DNA of 59,401 bases from Hydrogenophaga sp. (GCF_030373225.1 NZ_JAUCZG010000007.1:79807-139207); one strand, 5' to 3'; numbered from the stretch's first letter, positions 8,164 to 17,599 are shown. Made by a program: numbers and translations. Notes: generated from the sequence alone by a model not told the origin.

Positions 8164-9554
8164 CCAGCATCGCCGGCATCGTGCTCGCGCTGGTGCTGTT
8201 GATGGCGCTGGCCTGGCGCGGTGTGAGCGTGCTGCTGCTGGCACCCCTGATGGCCCTGCTGGCCGTGCTGTTCAGCCCCGACACGCCGGTGCTGGCCAGC
8301 TACACACAGGTGTTCATGAAGGCGCTGGGCGGCTTCGTGGTGGCGTTCTTTCCGCTGTTCCTGCTGGGCGCGGTGTTCGGCAAGCTCATGGAGGATTCGG
8401 GCGCGGCGCGCGTGATCGCGCACGGCATCGTGCGCTGGCTGGGCAGCTCGCGCGCGGTGCTGGCGATCGTGCTGGCCTGCGCGGTGCTCACCTATGGCGG
8501 TGTGTCGCTGTTCGTGGTGGCTTTCGCGGTCTACCCCATCGCGGCGGCGCTGTTCCGCCAGGCCGATCTGCCCAAGCGGCTGATCCCGGGCACCATTGCC
8601 CTGGGCGCCTTCACCTTCACCATGACGGCCTTGCCGGGCACGCCGGCGATCCAGAACGCGATCCCCATGCCCTACTTCGGCACCACACCGTTCGCCGCGC
8701 CCGGCCTGGGCTTGATCGGTGGCGCCGTCATGCTGGTGCTCGGTGTGCTCTGGCTGACGCGCCGGGCTGCGAGCGCCCGCTCGCGTGGTGAAGGCTATGG
8801 CGAATCCGACGACAACGATCCCGCCCCGACCACAGCACCCGCGTTCAGCGGCGCCCTGTTTGCCCGCGCCATGGCCCCGGTGGTGCTGGTGATCGCGCTG
8901 AACTACCTGCTCGCCACCTGGCTGCTGCCGGCGCTGGACACCCGCTACCTGGCCGAAGCGGTCTACGGCAGCACCCACATCGACGCGGTGCGCGGCATCT
9001 GGGCGGTGATCGTGGCACTCGCCGCCGCCACCCTGCTGCTGGTGCTGCTGCAGCGCCAGGCCCTCACGGGGCTGGCGAAGACACTCGACCACGGTGCCGG
9101 CAGCTCGGTACTGCCACTGCTGAACACCGCCTCGCAGGTCGGCTTTGGTGCGGTCATTGCGTCGCTGGCGGGCTTTGCGCTGATCCGCGATGCGGTGCTG
9201 TCCATCGCGCCCGACAACCCGCTGGTCTCCATGTCGATCGCGGTCAACATCCTCGCCGGCATCACCGGCTCGGCCTCGGGCGGCATGAGCATCGCGCTGC
9301 AGACGCTGGGCGACACCTGGCTGGCCATGGGGCAGGCAGCCGGCATTGCGCCCGATCTGTTGCACCGGGTCACCGCCATCGCCACCGGCGGACTCGACGC
9401 GCTGCCGCACAACGGCGCGGTCATCACCTTGCTGTCGATCTGCGGACTCACGCACCGCCAGTCCTACCTCGACATCCTGGTGGTCGCCGTGGTGTTTCCG
9501 CTGGTGGCGCTGGCGGTGGTGGTGGCGCTGGGCACCGCCTTCGGCTCTTTCTGA
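8160..9554 (+). CDS. GntP family permease
   Basis: 464 residues and about 12 hydrophobic segments. Features such as GGFVVAFFPLFLLGAVFGKLM, TYGGVSLFVVAFAVYPIAA and TGSASGGMSIAL are characteristic of the GntP/Ion-transporter superfamily permeases that import gluconate, hydroxybutyrate or other small carboxylates by proton symport. The GIxxATGGLDALPHNG stretch resembles the group often annotated as short-chain (D-beta-hydroxybutyrate) permeases. It is coupled to the patatin gene by an ATGA overlap, so both are probably made from one transcript. The gene ends 10 bases before a convergent LysR gene. Confidence 0.88.
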   Translation: MTSIAGIVLALVLLMALAWRGVSVLLLAPLMALLAVLFSPDTPVLASYTQVFMKALGGFVVAFFPLFLLGAVFGKLMEDSGAARVIAHGIVRWLGSSRAVLAIVLACAVLTYGGVSLFVVAFAVYPIAAALFRQADLPKRLIPGTIALGAFTFTMTALPGTPAIQNAIPMPYFGTTPFAAPGLGLIGGAVMLVLGVLWLTRRAASARSRGEGYGESDDNDPAPTTAPAFSGALFARAMAPVVLVIALNYLLATWLLPALDTRYLAEAVYGSTHIDAVRGIWAVIVALAAATLLLVLLQRQALTGLAKTLDHGAGSSVLPLLNTASQVGFGAVIASLAGFALIRDAVLSIAPDNPLVSMSIAVNILAGITGSASGGMSIALQTLGDTWLAMGQAAGIAPDLLHRVTAIATGGLDALPHNGAVITLLSICGLTHRQSYLDILVVAVVFPLVALAVVVALGTAFGSF

Positions 9555-9564
9555 GGGCAGGCCG

Positions 9565-10485
9565 TCAGCCGCGGGCCTTCTGGCGCTCTTCGTAGTGGCG
9601 CCGTGCCGAGTGTTCGATGTGCTCGAGGAACACGCCGGCCACCGGCGACAGGCGCTTGCCGCGGGGATACAGCGTCCACCAGTTGGACTGCACCGGGAAG
9701 CCGGCCACCGGCAACTCGACCAGGCGCGCGTCGGCCAGCGGTGTGGTCAGCGCATGGCGGGACACCACCGCCAGCCCCATGCCGGCGGCCACCGCTTCCT
9801 TGATGGCTTCATTGCTGCCCAGCTCCAGCCGCACCTGGGGCACGAAGTTCTGGGCGGAAAAATGGGCGTCGCAGGCCAGGCGCGTGCCCGAGCCGCGCTC
9901 GCGCATGATGAAACGCTCGGCCGCCAGATCCTCCAGCGCCAGCCGGGGACGCTGAGCCCAGCGATGCGCGGCGCCGGCGATCACCACCAGCGGGTTGGGC
10001 AGGAAGGCGTGCTTCTCCAGATCGATGTCCGCTGGCGGCATGGACATGATGTAGAGGTCGTCGCGGTTGTGGCGCAGCCGCTCCACCACCCCGTCGCGGT
10101 TGAGCAGTTCCAGCGCGATGTCGATCCCGGGATGGGCATCGCAGAAGCTGCCCAGCAGGCTCGGCACGAAGTACTTCGCCGTGCTCACCACCGCCAGCCG
10201 CAGGCGGCCGCGCGTGAGCCCTTTCATGGCGTCGATGCGTTGCTCGAACGCCGCCCAGTCGTCTTCCATCAGGCGCGCGGTGTCCACCAGGGCCTCGCCG
10301 GCCTCGGTGAGGAACAGCCGTTTGCCGATCTGCTCGTACAGCGGCAGGCCCACCGCATCGGCGAGCTCCTTGAGCTGCATCGACACCGTGGGCTGCGTGA
10401 CATGGCAGGCCCGCGCCGCCGCCGTGATGCTCTTGTGCTCGGCGAGCGCCAGAAACAGCCGGAGTTGCCTGAAAGTGAAGTTCAT
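9565..10485 (-). CDS. LysR-type regulator, CbbR-like
   Basis: 306 residues. The winged HTH is at residues 1-60 (FRQLRLFLALAEHKSITAAA, VTQPTVSMQLKEL), followed by a periplasmic-binding-like effector domain from about residue 90. FTFRQLRLF at the N-terminus and the overall sequence resemble CbbR/RbcR regulators of CO2-fixation genes. It is divergent from an SbtA-type bicarbonate transporter with 72 bases between, which is the standard arrangement of a LysR protein with its target, and suggests a response linked to inorganic carbon. The start is the ATG at 10485, just after the dyads in the shared spacer. Confidence 0.9.
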   Translation of the reverse strand: MNFTFRQLRLFLALAEHKSITAAARACHVTQPTVSMQLKELADAVGLPLYEQIGKRLFLTEAGEALVDTARLMEDDWAAFEQRIDAMKGLTRGRLRLAVVSTAKYFVPSLLGSFCDAHPGIDIALELLNRDGVVERLRHNRDDLYIMSMPPADIDLEKHAFLPNPLVVIAGAAHRWAQRPRLALEDLAAERFIMRERGSGTRLACDAHFSAQNFVPQVRLELGSNEAIKEAVAAGMGLAVVSRHALTTPLADARLVELPVAGFPVQSNWWTLYPRGKRLSPVAGVFLEHIEHSARRHYEERQKARG

Positions 10486-10516
10486 AGAGTTTTATCGATG
10501 TAAACCATCAGGAGAA

Positions 10517-10534
10517 TTGATTTTTAATTATCAA
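10517..10534. promoter_or_regulatory. Candidate LysR binding dyad in lysR/sbtA spacer
   Basis: TTGAT-N8-ATCAA, AT-rich in an otherwise GC-rich context, lies 24 bases upstream of the sbtA start. LysR-type regulators bind T-N11-A dyads of this kind. A second imperfect dyad (TTTATCGATGTAAA, about 10491-10504) lies next to the lysR start. Two adjacent sites fit the usual recognition/activation site pair. Confidence 0.5.
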
Positions 10535-10557
10535 GCAGTCCCCCTAGGATCGCGGCC

Positions 10558-11556
10558 ATGCTCAACCTGCTCGACCCTGCCATCCTGTTTTTTGTTTTCG
10601 GCCTGCTCGCCGGCACCGTGAGGTCCAACCTGGAGATACCGCCCCAGATCTCGCGTTTTCTGTCGCTCTACCTGTTGATGGCGCTGGGCCTCAAGGGGGG
10701 GTTTTCGCTGGCGGAATCGGGGCTCACCGCCGAGGTGGCCACCACCCTGGGCCTGGCTGTGCTGCTGGCGATCGTCGTTCCGGCCGTCAGCTACCAGCTG
10801 CTGAAACGCCGCCTGGGCGGGTTCGACGCGGCGGCCATCGCGGCCACCTACGGATCGGTCAGCGCCGTGACCTTCATCGCCACCGTGCAGTACCTGGAGA
10901 ACCAGGGCACGGAATTCGGCGGCCACATGGCGGCGGCCATGGCCCTGATGGAGTCGCCCGCGATCATCATGGCGGTGCTGTTTGCCAACAGCCTGCGCAG
11001 CCAGGCGGTGGCCGGCGGGGCCGGTGGCGGCGCGATCGCCCTGCGCGCGAGCGCGGCCACGCCGATGCGGCTGGGCAAGATCCTGCACGAGTCGTTCACC
11101 GACGGCGCCCAGCTGCTGCTGCTCGGCGCCATGGTCATCGGCATGATCACCGGCGCGGCCGGCGAGACCGTGATGGCCCCGTTCTCCACCGACCTGTTCA
11201 AGGGCATGCTGGCTTTCTTCCTGCTCGACATGGGCCTGATGGCCGCGCGCAACCTGGGTGAGCTCCGGGGCAAGCCGATGTGGCTGCTGGCCTACGCCGT
11301 GCTTGCGCCGCTGGCCCACGCCGCCCTGGCGCTGGGCCTGGCCGCCGCCGCCGGTGTCGGTGCGGGCAATGCCGCGCTGCTGATGGTGCTGGCTGCCAGC
11401 GCCTCCTACATCGCCGTGCCCGCCGTGCTGCGCCACGCGATCCCCGAAGCGCAGCCGGCGCTGTACTTCGGCATGTCGCTGGGCATCACCTTTCCGTTCA
11501 ACATCGTGGTGGGCATTCCGCTGTACGTGGCCATTGCAACGCGGGTGCTGGGCTGA
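10558..11556 (+). CDS. sbtA: Sodium-dependent bicarbonate transporter, SbtA family
   Basis: 332 residues, about ten transmembrane segments in two inverted halves, with the family's conserved stretches SRFLSLYLLMALGLKGG, YGSVSAVTFIAT and FFLLDMGLMAARNL. SbtA imports HCO3- with Na+, in cyanobacteria as part of the carbon-concentrating mechanism; proteobacterial relatives (DUF897) are less studied. Divergent transcription from a CbbR-like regulator supports a role in inorganic carbon supply. No SbtB (PII-like) partner or carbonic anhydrase lies next to it: the following gene encodes an unrelated small protein. Confidence 0.88.
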   Translation: MLNLLDPAILFFVFGLLAGTVRSNLEIPPQISRFLSLYLLMALGLKGGFSLAESGLTAEVATTLGLAVLLAIVVPAVSYQLLKRRLGGFDAAAIAATYGSVSAVTFIATVQYLENQGTEFGGHMAAAMALMESPAIIMAVLFANSLRSQAVAGGAGGGAIALRASAATPMRLGKILHESFTDGAQLLLLGAMVIGMITGAAGETVMAPFSTDLFKGMLAFFLLDMGLMAARNLGELRGKPMWLLAYAVLAPLAHAALALGLAAAAGVGAGNAALLMVLAASASYIAVPAVLRHAIPEAQPALYFGMSLGITFPFNIVVGIPLYVAIATRVLG

Positions 11557-11618
11557 GCAGCCTGCAGCGAGACGCGGGTTTCGGTACACTCGCCGGCCCA
11601 CTCGAAGATTGCTGCCTC

Positions 11619-11918
11619 ATGCCCTATTCCGTCTCTCACCACAAGCTCAACCAGATCCTGTCGGCCCATGGCCTGAAAACGGGTGACGCCGGTGGCATCG
11701 ACAAACTCTTCGGCGGCAACGACGGCTACTACTGGTTCGGCACCGTGCGCGACCTCTGCCCGCCCGGCAAGACCCTGGTCTGGGAATCCCAGTACGACAT
11801 GGTCAACGCCATCCAGGCGCACGAGAACGCCACCGCGGCCGAGGACGAGATGAAACCGCAGGTGCCCAGCGCGGCCAACATCGCGGCCCTGTCCAAGGCC
11901 CTGCACGATCCGCTCTGA
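11619..11918 (+). CDS. Small conserved hypothetical protein
   Basis: 99 residues, no signal peptide, no membrane segment. The N-terminus MPYSVSHHKLNQILSAHGL is His- and Tyr-rich, and the middle contains GGNDGYYWFGTVRDLCPPGK with one Cys. I do not recognise a family. A possible -10 (TACACT, 11586-11591) lies upstream, so it may have its own promoter. The downstream gene begins with GTG directly after this stop codon, so the two are translationally coupled. Confidence 0.65.
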   Translation: MPYSVSHHKLNQILSAHGLKTGDAGGIDKLFGGNDGYYWFGTVRDLCPPGKTLVWESQYDMVNAIQAHENATAAEDEMKPQVPSAANIAALSKALHDPL

Positions 11919-12359
11919 GTGAGCGCCCGCAGCCTGCAAGGCGCCTGGCGACGGGTCGTCTACATCAGCCTCTACGAGATCCTGGCGATCGCACTCGCCG
12001 GGCTGGGCCTGATGCTGATGTCGGGCGAAAGCCTGCTGGCCAGCGGCGCGCTGGCCACGGCCACCTCGGCCGTGGCGGTGGCCTGGAACCTGGTCTTCAA
12101 CAGCCTCTTCGAACGCTGGGAAGCGCGCCAGCCGAAGAAGGGCCGCAGCGTGAAGCGCCGGCTGGCCCACGCCGTGGCCTTCGAGACCGGCCTGGTGCTG
12201 ATGCTCGTGCCCCTGATCGCCTGGTGGCTGGGCATCGGCCTGCGGGAGGCGCTGGTCATGGACCTGGCCCTGGTGGTCTTTTTCCTGGTCTACACCTTCG
12301 TTTTCAACTGGGTCTTCGACGAAGTCTTCGGCCTGCCTGCCTCAGCCCGCCCGGTCTAG
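11919..12359 (+). CDS. PACE family multidrug/biocide efflux transporter
   Basis: 146 residues, four transmembrane helices arranged as two repeated helix pairs (Bacterial Transmembrane Pair domains). Conserved family marks are present: the membrane Glu in YISLYEILAIALAG, WNLVFNSLFERWE, RRLAHAVAFETGLVL, and the C-terminal VYTFVFNWVFDEVFG. PACE proteins such as AceI export chlorhexidine, acriflavine and, natively, short diamines. The start is GTG at 11919, directly after the previous stop. The 3' end overlaps the convergent histidine kinase gene by 18 bases. Confidence 0.88.
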   Translation: MSARSLQGAWRRVVYISLYEILAIALAGLGLMLMSGESLLASGALATATSAVAVAWNLVFNSLFERWEARQPKKGRSVKRRLAHAVAFETGLVLMLVPLIAWWLGIGLREALVMDLALVVFFLVYTFVFNWVFDEVFGLPASARPV

Positions 12360-14807
12360 CCAGGGCACACTGAAACAGAACGAGGCACCGCGCCCCACCG
12401 CACCCTCGCCACGCACCCGACCGCCGTGGCGCTCGATCACCCGGTACACCGTGGCCAGCCCGACGCCCGAACCTTCGAACTCGTGGTGCGCGTGCAGGCG
12501 CTTGAAGGGCTCGAACAGCTGTTCGACATATGCCATGTCGAAACCCGCGCCGTTGTCGCGCACGCAGAACTCCACCGTGCCATCGGGCCGGATGGACTGG
12601 GTGAACGCGATCTCGGCGCGCGGCGTCTGGCCGGTGTATTTCCAGGCGTTGCCCAGCAGGTTCTGCACCACCACGCTCATGAGACCCGCGTCTGCCCAGA
12701 CCCGCATGCCTTCGTCGATGCGCCACTGCACCTCGCGACCGGAATCGGCGCTGGCGAGTTCGCGCGCGATGGCGTGGGCCAAGCGGCTCAGGTCCACCCA
12801 CTCGCAGCGCAACTCGGCGCGGCTCAGGTGGGCCAGCGCCAGCAGGTCGGAGATGAGTCGCCCCATGCGGCGGGATGATGTCCGGATGCGGTCGACGTAG
12901 GCCCGGCCGGCCTGGTCGAGGGTGGTGCCGTACTCTTCTTCGAGCAGGCTGGCAAATCCCTCGATGCTGCGCAGGGGCGTGCGCAGGTCGTGCGACACGC
13001 TGTAGGCGAAGGCCTCCAGTTCGCGGTTGAGCACCGACATCTCGCGCGTTCGCTCGGCCACCCTCAGCTCCAGCTCTTCGTTCAGGCGCCGGAGCGCTTC
13101 TTCGGCCGTGTGCACCTCGGTGATGTCCTGCACCGTGCCCACGCTGCGCAGCGCAAGCTCACCGTCGAACTCGGTGAAGCCCGACACCCGAACGTGCTTG
13201 ACACGCCCATCCGGCATGAGCAGGCGGTGCACCAGTTCGTACGACTCGCGCGTGTCGACCGAGTGCTGGTAGGTGGCGCCCACCAGGGCGCGGTCGTCGG
13301 GGTGCACGCCGGTGATGAAGATCTTGTAGGTGGGTTTGACCGTGGGGTTCACCTCGAAGATGCGGAAAATCTCATCCGACCAGACCAATTCGCCAGAGGC
13401 AATTTCACGCTTCCAGCTGCCCACGCGCGCCAGCCGCTGCGCCTCCTTGAGCCGGGTTTCGCTTTCCTGCAAGGCCGCTTCGGTGCGTTTGCGCAGGCTG
13501 ATGTCCTGCATGGTGAACTGCACGAGCGGGCGTCCGTCCAGCTCGAAGGCCATCAGATAGCCCTCCCCGTCCCACTCGGTCCCGTCGGGGCGCAGGTGGC
13601 GCCACTCGAACACCACCACGCCCGAGTGCCTGGCCAGCTCGATGTAGGCCACACCCTTCTCCCCCGAAGGCCTCCCGTCGGGTTGCAGCGCGGTCGAGAT
13701 GTCCAGCGGCGTCTTGCTCAAGATCGCGTCGCGGCTCGGATAGCCATACAGGCGCAACGCCGCTTCGTTGCAATCGACGAAACGGTTGGTCCGGATGTCC
13801 ATCACCAGCATGCCCAGCGGCGAGCTTTCAAATTGCCGCAGGCGCAGCACCTTGATGGCCTCCAGCGCCGATGCCTTGCGCCCCAGGTAGACCAGCAGCG
13901 CGACGATCAGACCACCGCCGAGCAGCAGCAGCGTGATCAGTGCAGCGCTCACCTGGCGGTTGCTCTCCAGCGCCGGCGCCAGCGGCGCCAGCACCGCCTG
14001 GTCGGCAATGCCGATGGCCATCACCAGCCCCAGCGTGTCCAGGCGAAACCAGCCGTAGGTGCGCGAAATGCCGTCCACCAGGCCCTGGGTGTGAAAGCTG
14101 CCACTGCGTGTGGTTCGGTCGATGAGGAACGGCCGCTCCGCCGGCACGCTGGTGCCCATGGCGCCTTCGTGGTCCCGGCTGCGGGCCAGAAAGGCGCCAT
14201 CGGGCGCGAGCAAGGCCACCACGTCCTGGTCCGAGAGCTGCAAGGCCGCCAGCTTGCTGGCCAGGAAGGTGGTGGAGACCATCATCTGAACAGTGCCGTC
14301 GAAGCGCCCGTTGCGAAGGATCGAGCGGTTGACCACGACCACCCAGCCATCGGCAATGCGTGACCGCACGGGCTGCCCGATCACCAGAACGTCCTGGGTG
14401 GCGCCTTCGCGCTGGGCCTGGAAGTGCGCCCGGTCGCCGATGTAGGTCCTGCCGGACGAGCCCAGGCTGTCGTAGATCACCTGACCCCCGGCCGTGGCCA
14501 CCGAGATGTGGGTCACCAAACCGGGCGGCAGGGCCTGCAGCACACCCTGCGCGACCTCATCGAAGTCCGCGGGGCTGCGCAACCATTCGCGGCGCAGGTC
14601 GCGCAGCTGGAGATCGAGCGTGGTGATCAGGCCGCTGACCTGCCCGCCCATGGCGTCGGCCAGATGCACGCTGCGTTTCTCGGCCTGCAGCAGCACCTGC
14701 TCGCTCAACATCGCCTGGGACCGCTCGGACTGCCACCACAGGAACGCCGCAGCCAGCACCGTGAACAGTGCCACCAGAACCGGCATGAGACGAGCGCGGA
14801 CGCTCAC
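12342..14807 (-). CDS. Membrane sensor histidine kinase with two PAS domains
   Basis: About 821 residues from a GTG at 14807. In order: transmembrane helix 1 (LVALFTVLAAAFLWW), a periplasmic Cache-like sensor domain of about 260 residues, helix 2 (ALITLLLLGGGLIVALLVYL), PAS (FESSPLGMLVMDIRTNRFVD), a second PAS/PAC (ARVGSWKREIASGELVW), HisKA with the phospho-accepting His in SVSHDLRTPLR, and an HATPase with LLGNAWKYTG, DNGAGFD and GSGVGLATV. No receiver domain and no adjacent response regulator. A longer frame to a GTG at 14924 exists but runs through an AT-rich stretch (TATATTTTT) that looks like a promoter; the ATG at 14786 is another possible start. Confidence 0.85.
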   Translation of the reverse strand: MSVRARLMPVLVALFTVLAAAFLWWQSERSQAMLSEQVLLQAEKRSVHLADAMGGQVSGLITTLDLQLRDLRREWLRSPADFDEVAQGVLQALPPGLVTHISVATAGGQVIYDSLGSSGRTYIGDRAHFQAQREGATQDVLVIGQPVRSRIADGWVVVVNRSILRNGRFDGTVQMMVSTTFLASKLAALQLSDQDVVALLAPDGAFLARSRDHEGAMGTSVPAERPFLIDRTTRSGSFHTQGLVDGISRTYGWFRLDTLGLVMAIGIADQAVLAPLAPALESNRQVSAALITLLLLGGGLIVALLVYLGRKASALEAIKVLRLRQFESSPLGMLVMDIRTNRFVDCNEAALRLYGYPSRDAILSKTPLDISTALQPDGRPSGEKGVAYIELARHSGVVVFEWRHLRPDGTEWDGEGYLMAFELDGRPLVQFTMQDISLRKRTEAALQESETRLKEAQRLARVGSWKREIASGELVWSDEIFRIFEVNPTVKPTYKIFITGVHPDDRALVGATYQHSVDTRESYELVHRLLMPDGRVKHVRVSGFTEFDGELALRSVGTVQDITEVHTAEEALRRLNEELELRVAERTREMSVLNRELEAFAYSVSHDLRTPLRSIEGFASLLEEEYGTTLDQAGRAYVDRIRTSSRRMGRLISDLLALAHLSRAELRCEWVDLSRLAHAIARELASADSGREVQWRIDEGMRVWADAGLMSVVVQNLLGNAWKYTGQTPRAEIAFTQSIRPDGTVEFCVRDNGAGFDMAYVEQLFEPFKRLHAHHEFEGSGVGLATVYRVIERHGGRVRGEGAVGRGASFCFSVPWLDRAG

Positions 14808-14944
14808 ACAGCGGGCCCGCTCGCTGGGCGGGTCGACATGGCGCGGTGAACGCTGAAGGGCATGAAAAGTGGCGAACGGCCGGCGGGCCGCCGGGTTGGC
14901 AAAAATATACCCTGCGGGGCACACACCCGCGCAGCGGATTCACC

Positions 14945-15622
14945 CTAGACCAGCAAACCCCGCAACAGTTCGCTCAACCCGTCCCACACGATCTGTACGC
15001 CCAGGCAGAGCAGGATGAAGGCCGACAGGCGCAGGAAGATCACGCTGCCGGCCTCGCCCAGCGGCTTGAGCAACTGCTGGGCGTAGCGGAACGCCAGGTA
15101 CAGCAGCACACCGATGGCCAGCAGCGCCAGCACCCCGCCGCCCATGCGTGCCAGCGACATCGCCAGGCGGGTGTCGTTCAGCGCCACCCCCACGGTGATG
15201 GCCGCGGCAATGGAGCCGGGCCCGCAGCTGATGGGAAAGGTGAGCGGATAGAACGCCTGGCGGCGCGCCTGTTCGGGCGTGAACGACTCGGCCAGCACCG
15301 TGCGCCGGTCGTCGCTGGCGTGGCTGGCATTGAGCAAGCGCCACGCAGCAGCCGCCACGATGAGCCCGCCGCCCACCCGCACGATGGGCAGCGAGATGCC
15401 GAAGAACTCCAGCACATAGGAGCCCACCAGCATCGAGCCCACCATGAGGGCAAACATGTTGCGCGCGATGCGCCGGGCCAGCAGCGCCCGCGTGCTCGGC
15501 GAGGCGCCTTCGGTCAGCCCCAGAAAGATCGGCGCCGTGGCGGCCGGATTCAGGATCGGCAGGATGGCGGCGAACACGAACAGAAAGCTCTTGCCCACCG
15601 CCAGCAGCAACTCGGCGGTCAT
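14945..15622 (-). CDS. MarC family integral membrane protein
   Basis: 225 residues with six hydrophobic segments and the MarC/UPF0056 hallmarks ILPILNPAATAPIFLGLTEG, RRIARN and FPISCGPGSIAAAITVG. The family was once linked to multiple antibiotic resistance, but that role has not held up and the substrate is unknown. It lies 30 bases downstream of the BCCT transporter gene on the same strand, so the two are probably co-transcribed. Confidence 0.9.
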   Translation of the reverse strand: MTAELLLAVGKSFLFVFAAILPILNPAATAPIFLGLTEGASPSTRALLARRIARNMFALMVGSMLVGSYVLEFFGISLPIVRVGGGLIVAAAAWRLLNASHASDDRRTVLAESFTPEQARRQAFYPLTFPISCGPGSIAAAITVGVALNDTRLAMSLARMGGGVLALLAIGVLLYLAFRYAQQLLKPLGEAGSVIFLRLSAFILLCLGVQIVWDGLSELLRGLLV

Positions 15623-15652
15623 GGAATGGCCCGTGTCATCGGGTGACGGGCG

Positions 15653-17182
15653 TCATGCTGCGGGTGGCTGTTCGAGCATGTCCTTCATGCGCCGACGCAG
15701 CGCCTTGTCGCGTCGCTGCTCTTCGTTCCAGTCGTCGCGCACGCCGCGCCACAGCGCCACCGCCATGAGCACGATCACCAGCGTGAACGGCAAGGCGAAC
15801 ACGATGGTGGCGGTCTGCACCGCCTTCACACCACCGGCCAGCAGCAGGCTGATGGCGATGCCCGAGACCAGCACGCCCCAGACGATCTTCACGCGGGCAC
15901 TCGGGTTGGCCTGCCCGCCGGTGCTCATCATGCCCAGCACCAGCGTGGCGGAGTCGCCCGAGGTGACGAAGAACACCAGCACCAGCACGGTGGCAACACC
16001 CGAGAGCAGTCCGCTCATGGGCATCGACTCGAACATGGCAAACATCGCCGTGGAGACGTCCGCACCCACCGCTTCTGCCATCGGCAGGCCCTGCATGATT
16101 TCCTGGTTGAGCGCGGTGCCGCCGAACACCGAGAACCACACGAAGGCGGCCAGCGTGGGCGCCAGCACGGTGCCCATGATGAATTCACGGATGGTGCGGC
16201 CGCGCGAGACGCGTGCGATGAACAGGCCCACGAACGGCGACCAGCTGACCCACCAGGCCCAGTAGAAAACCGTCCAGCCGCTGACCCAGCCGCTGTCGCG
16301 AAACGGCGTCATGCGCAGGCTCATGCGCACGAAGTCGCTCGCGTAACTGCCCAGCGTGCTGGTGAAGGTGTCGATGATGGCCACGGTGGGGCCCATCATG
16401 AACACGGCCAGCGTGAGCAGGGCCGCCAGCACCAGGTTGATGTTGGAGAGCCACTTGATGCCCCTGGTCACACCGGTCACGGCCGAGGCCAGGAACAGGA
16501 CCGTGGTCACCAGGATGATGCCGACCTGCGAGAGGCTGCCCACCGGCAGGCCCATGAGCGAGTTCAGGCCGCTGTTGATCTGCAGCGCGCCCATGCCCAG
16601 CGAAGCCGCCACACCAAAGGCGGTGGCGATCACCGCCAGCACGTTGACCACCGGGCCCAGCTTCTTCAGCGGCGCCCACGGCAGGGACTCGACCGCCGTG
16701 CTCACCAGCGCCGAGCCGCCCTTGCGGAACTGGAAGAAGGCGATGGCCAGCGCCACGATGCTGTAGACCGCCCAGGGGTGCAGGCCCCAGTGGAAGAAGC
16801 TGTAGCGCATGGCGGCGTTGGCCGCCTCGGGCGTGTTGGCCGCGATGCCGGGCGGCGGCGCGCCGTAATGCGAGATCGGCTCGGCCACGCCCCAGAACAC
16901 CAGCCCGATGCCCATGCCGGCGGCAAACAGCATGGCGAACCAGGAGCCGATGGAGAACTCGGGTTCGTCGTCTTCGGCACCGAGCTTCAGGTCGCCATAG
17001 CGGCTGAAGGCCAGCACCATGGCCAGCACCACCAGGCCCAGCACCACCCACAGGTAGAGCCAGCCGAAGTCGCGCGTGATGACGGCCAGCAAGGTGTCGA
17101 ACACCCCGCCCAGCGAGGCGGGGGCGATCACGCCCCACAGGACGATGGCCAGGATGAGCCCGGCCGAGACGATGAGTTGCAT
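15653..17182 (-). CDS. BCCT family (betaine/choline/carnitine) transporter
   Basis: 509 residues and 12 transmembrane segments. The Na+-linked glycine motif (AAGMGIGLVFWGVAEP) and the family signature in helix 8 (WAWWVSWSPFVGLFIARVSR) are intact. BCCT proteins import glycine betaine, choline, carnitine or ectoine, either as osmolytes or nutrients; the aromatic-rich helix 8 suits a trimethylammonium substrate. The ATG at 17182 has a good ribosome-binding site (GGAGGACATTTCCC before it); longer frames upstream are non-coding in character. It faces the sulfatase gene across a 520-base spacer. Confidence 0.92.
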   Translation of the reverse strand: MQLIVSAGLILAIVLWGVIAPASLGGVFDTLLAVITRDFGWLYLWVVLGLVVLAMVLAFSRYGDLKLGAEDDEPEFSIGSWFAMLFAAGMGIGLVFWGVAEPISHYGAPPPGIAANTPEAANAAMRYSFFHWGLHPWAVYSIVALAIAFFQFRKGGSALVSTAVESLPWAPLKKLGPVVNVLAVIATAFGVAASLGMGALQINSGLNSLMGLPVGSLSQVGIILVTTVLFLASAVTGVTRGIKWLSNINLVLAALLTLAVFMMGPTVAIIDTFTSTLGSYASDFVRMSLRMTPFRDSGWVSGWTVFYWAWWVSWSPFVGLFIARVSRGRTIREFIMGTVLAPTLAAFVWFSVFGGTALNQEIMQGLPMAEAVGADVSTAMFAMFESMPMSGLLSGVATVLVLVFFVTSGDSATLVLGMMSTGGQANPSARVKIVWGVLVSGIAISLLLAGGVKAVQTATIVFALPFTLVIVLMAVALWRGVRDDWNEEQRRDKALRRRMKDMLEQPPAA

Positions 17183-17573
17183 GGGAAATGTCCTCCAGTG
17201 ATGGTGTGCGCGCAGGTATGCGTCGCGGCGCGCAAAGGGTCTGTCTGGCCGGACACGCAAGGTGTGGCCACTGCAAGGGCAGGAGACGGGATGGGGCGGG
17301 CGACGGCGGCGGTGGCCCGATGTGTCAGGGCTCCCGCCAGGACCCCGCACGGGGCGCCTGGACACCAACCGCCAGGGTCGTGTCGTTGCGGGGCTGTCAG
17401 CAAGGGCCGGCACCGCCAGCGCCGGGAAGGGGCGCCGACCGTGCCGTCAGAGTAGTCGCACATTGTCGCCGATGCACGGGCGCCACGGGGGTCCAATGTC
17501 GGCGCGGCCCAAGGGCCCAAAGCCGCAAGCCCCGGGTTGCCTGCGGCGCACCCCTAGGGTAAACACCCGCAAT

Positions 17574-17590
17574 GATTGATTTCTGCAATC
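17574..17590. promoter_or_regulatory. Inverted repeat GATTG-N7-CAATC upstream of sulfatase
   Basis: A 5-bp-arm dyad in an AT-richer stretch, with a 15-bp ATTG-N7-CAAT core of the spacing bound by LysR-type regulators. It lies 113 bases upstream of the sulfatase start. No LysR gene is adjacent, so the binder is unknown. Confidence 0.35.
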
Positions 17591-17599
17591 GACGCGCCC

